In this document: positions 5,193 to 6,170 of the stretch, piece after piece
How positions within the stretch are numbered: the stretch's first letter is position 1
Layout of the letters: each line of letters starts with the position of its first letter
Assembly (NCBI GenBank): GCA_017557665.1
Contig: JAFYYI010000063.1
Span: 1 to 6,170 of the forward strand
Length of the DNA stretch: 6,170 nt
From: Muribaculaceae bacterium
Lineage (GTDB): Bacteria > Bacteroidota > Bacteroidia > Bacteroidales > Muribaculaceae
Direction: 5' to 3'
Notes under the pieces: model-generated
What the model was told of the DNA's origin: nothing
Seen by the model: only the letters and a program-made list of their open reading frames with translations
Databases searched by the model: none
Position numbers and translations under genes: made by a program

Positions 5193-6170
5193 TTAGTTAA
5201 TATTCTCTAATTGGGCGGTTTTTTTTGTTCTGCCCTTTCCCTGCACCCCATTGAACAAATGGTTCGCCTCGTAGTCCACGTCGTTCGTGACGAGGGAGAG
5301 CACCAAGTGGATGAGTTTGTTCCTTACGTTGTTGATGACAACTCCGTGGGGCTTCCCTGCCGCTTGCAGGCGCAGGTAGTAGTCGCGGTATATGCCGTGT
5401 TCCTTGACGGTGCATTCCGCCGCCTGGGTCAGGTAGGCCTTCAGCAGTGAGTTGGAGTAGTACTTCACGCAAGACTTCTTGTCCACGCTCGTGCCTGAGT
5501 GTTCCCTGAATGGGGCCACGCCCCAGTAGGAGGCGACCTTGTTGGCATTGGGGATGGAGCGGAAGTTGTTGGTGTAGGCGATGAAGGCGGTGGCGTTGAC
5601 GATGCCGATGCCGCTGACTGACGTGATGTGACCGTAGTTCTTTTTCAGTTGCTCGTCACTCTCTTTCACCTCCTGGATCTTCTTCTCGCACTCGGCGATG
5701 GCCTCGTCAAGGTCCTTGACGATCTTCTTTGAGACGCGCAGGATGAAGCTCATGGACTTGCTCTTGGCCGCAGTGGCCTCCATTTGCGCCAGCCTGACCT
5801 TCTCCCCCGTCCTCTCCCGCACAAGCCTTTGGCGGTAGAGGAACAGCGCCTTCAGCTCGCTGACGGTGTCGCTGGGCGTCTCGTAGATGACGGCCTTGTC
5901 CATGTGGCGCATGGCGTACTCGGCAATCATCAGCGAGTCGGCCTTGTCGTCCTTGCCCTTGCGAACGCCCATGCTGCGCTTGATCTGCAGCGCCCCCTCG
6001 CGCCAGATGTCCAGCCCCTTGGCGTAGATGTACTCGCACAGGCTGCGGTCGTAGCCCCCGGTCGTCTCGCAGCAGAACAGCACGTCCTCCAGGCCGATGC
6101 CCTTGACCAGCCGCCGTGCCCAGGAAAGCATGCGGCGGAAGCCCTTAGGGCGGTTCTCGAACACCTGGTA
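5193..6170 (-). CDS. IS110-family transposase, N-terminus beyond window edge
   Basis: The gene encodes a DEDD-type recombinase that moves an IS110 element, in characterised members guided by an element-encoded bridge RNA. The frame is open from the stop at 5193-5195 through the last base of the window, so the start lies outside. The GTG at 6164 is an internal valine in a YQVFENRPKGF stretch typical of the family. Counting from that valine, CCETTGGYDRS (31-41) supplies the catalytic E33, and GKDDKADSLMIAEYA (70-84) supplies D73 and D76. The first aspartate is beyond the edge. A charged helical region at about 145-175 fits the coiled-coil linker. SVSGIGIVNATAFIAY (182-197) and ASYWGVAPFREHSGTS (211-226) mark the Transposase_20 domain. 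The serine nucleophile should lie around 223-238, but I cannot pin it. About 30-40 residues are missing; what is visible looks intact. Confidence 0.93.
   Translation of the reverse strand, partial: YQVFENRPKGFRRMLSWARRLVKGIGLEDVLFCCETTGGYDRSLCEYIYAKGLDIWREGALQIKRSMGVRKGKDDKADSLMIAEYAMRHMDKAVIYETPSDTVSELKALFLYRQRLVRERTGEKVRLAQMEATAAKSKSMSFILRVSKKIVKDLDEAIAECEKKIQEVKESDEQLKKNYGHITSVSGIGIVNATAFIAYTNNFRSIPNANKVASYWGVAPFREHSGTSVDKKSCVKYYSNSLLKAYLTQAAECTVKEHGIYRDYYLRLQAAGKPHGVVINNVRNKLIHLVLSLVTNDVDYEANHLFNGVQGKGRTKKTAQLENIN
5193..6170 (-). mobile_element. Partial IS110-family insertion sequence, ends unresolved
   Basis: The element is inferred from its transposase gene. The end nearest the acyl-CoA ligase must lie between 4990 and 5192, but IS110 elements usually lack strong terminal inverted repeats and large target duplications, so I cannot place it. 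The opposite end, upstream of the transposase, is outside the window. If this is an IS110-group element, the bridge-RNA region would be outside; if IS1111-group, it would be in the 5000-5192 gap. Confidence 0.7.

Noticed and set aside
6162..6164. GTG as the start of the transposase
   Set aside because: The frame stays open to the last base, and the family needs a further N-terminal segment with the first catalytic aspartate. The GTG is an internal valine.

Overview
The window reads as chromosomal DNA from a gut or rumen Bacteroidales, most likely a Prevotella-like genus. Three things suggest this. The coding regions are GC-rich and separated by AT-rich spacers. Promoters fit the Bacteroidetes TTTG / TAnnTTTG pattern. 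The gene content is a secreted GH95 fucosidase-type glycosidase, a FadD15-type acyl-CoA ligase and an IS110-family transposase. Genus is inferred from overall character, not from a marker gene.

Layout, left to right. Positions 1-172 hold no convincing gene. A complete minus-strand gene (173-2728) encodes a periplasmic GH95 enzyme with signal peptide and all expected catalytic-site motifs. Near its 3' end the reading frame runs through five tandem 7-bp units. A 449-bp divergent intergenic region (2729-3177) follows. It contains a 43-bp tandem repeat built from the octamer AATCCGTT, a facing inverted copy, a 17-bp tandem pair, and two divergent promoter candidates near its right end. A complete plus-strand gene (3178-4989) encodes a long-chain-fatty-acid-CoA ligase. 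The 203-bp gap after it (4990-5192) is packed with short repeats, a perfect 23-bp inverted repeat and a second nested hairpin. From 5193 to the window edge runs a minus-strand IS110-family transposase, cut at its N-terminus by the window end.

The genes do not form an obvious pathway. The glycosidase and the acyl-CoA ligase are divergently transcribed neighbours, with no SusC/SusD or other glycan-utilisation genes in view. The transposase is a mobile passenger converging on the ligase gene and lying beside a palindromic element.

The most interesting material is non-coding: three unrelated short-unit repeat systems within about 5 kb. One lies inside a coding frame where unit-number change would truncate or alter the protein, one in the probable leader of the GH95 gene, and one between the ligase and the IS110 transposase. 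I found no CRISPR array, tRNA, rRNA, or defence or biosynthetic system, and I do not claim a new system.
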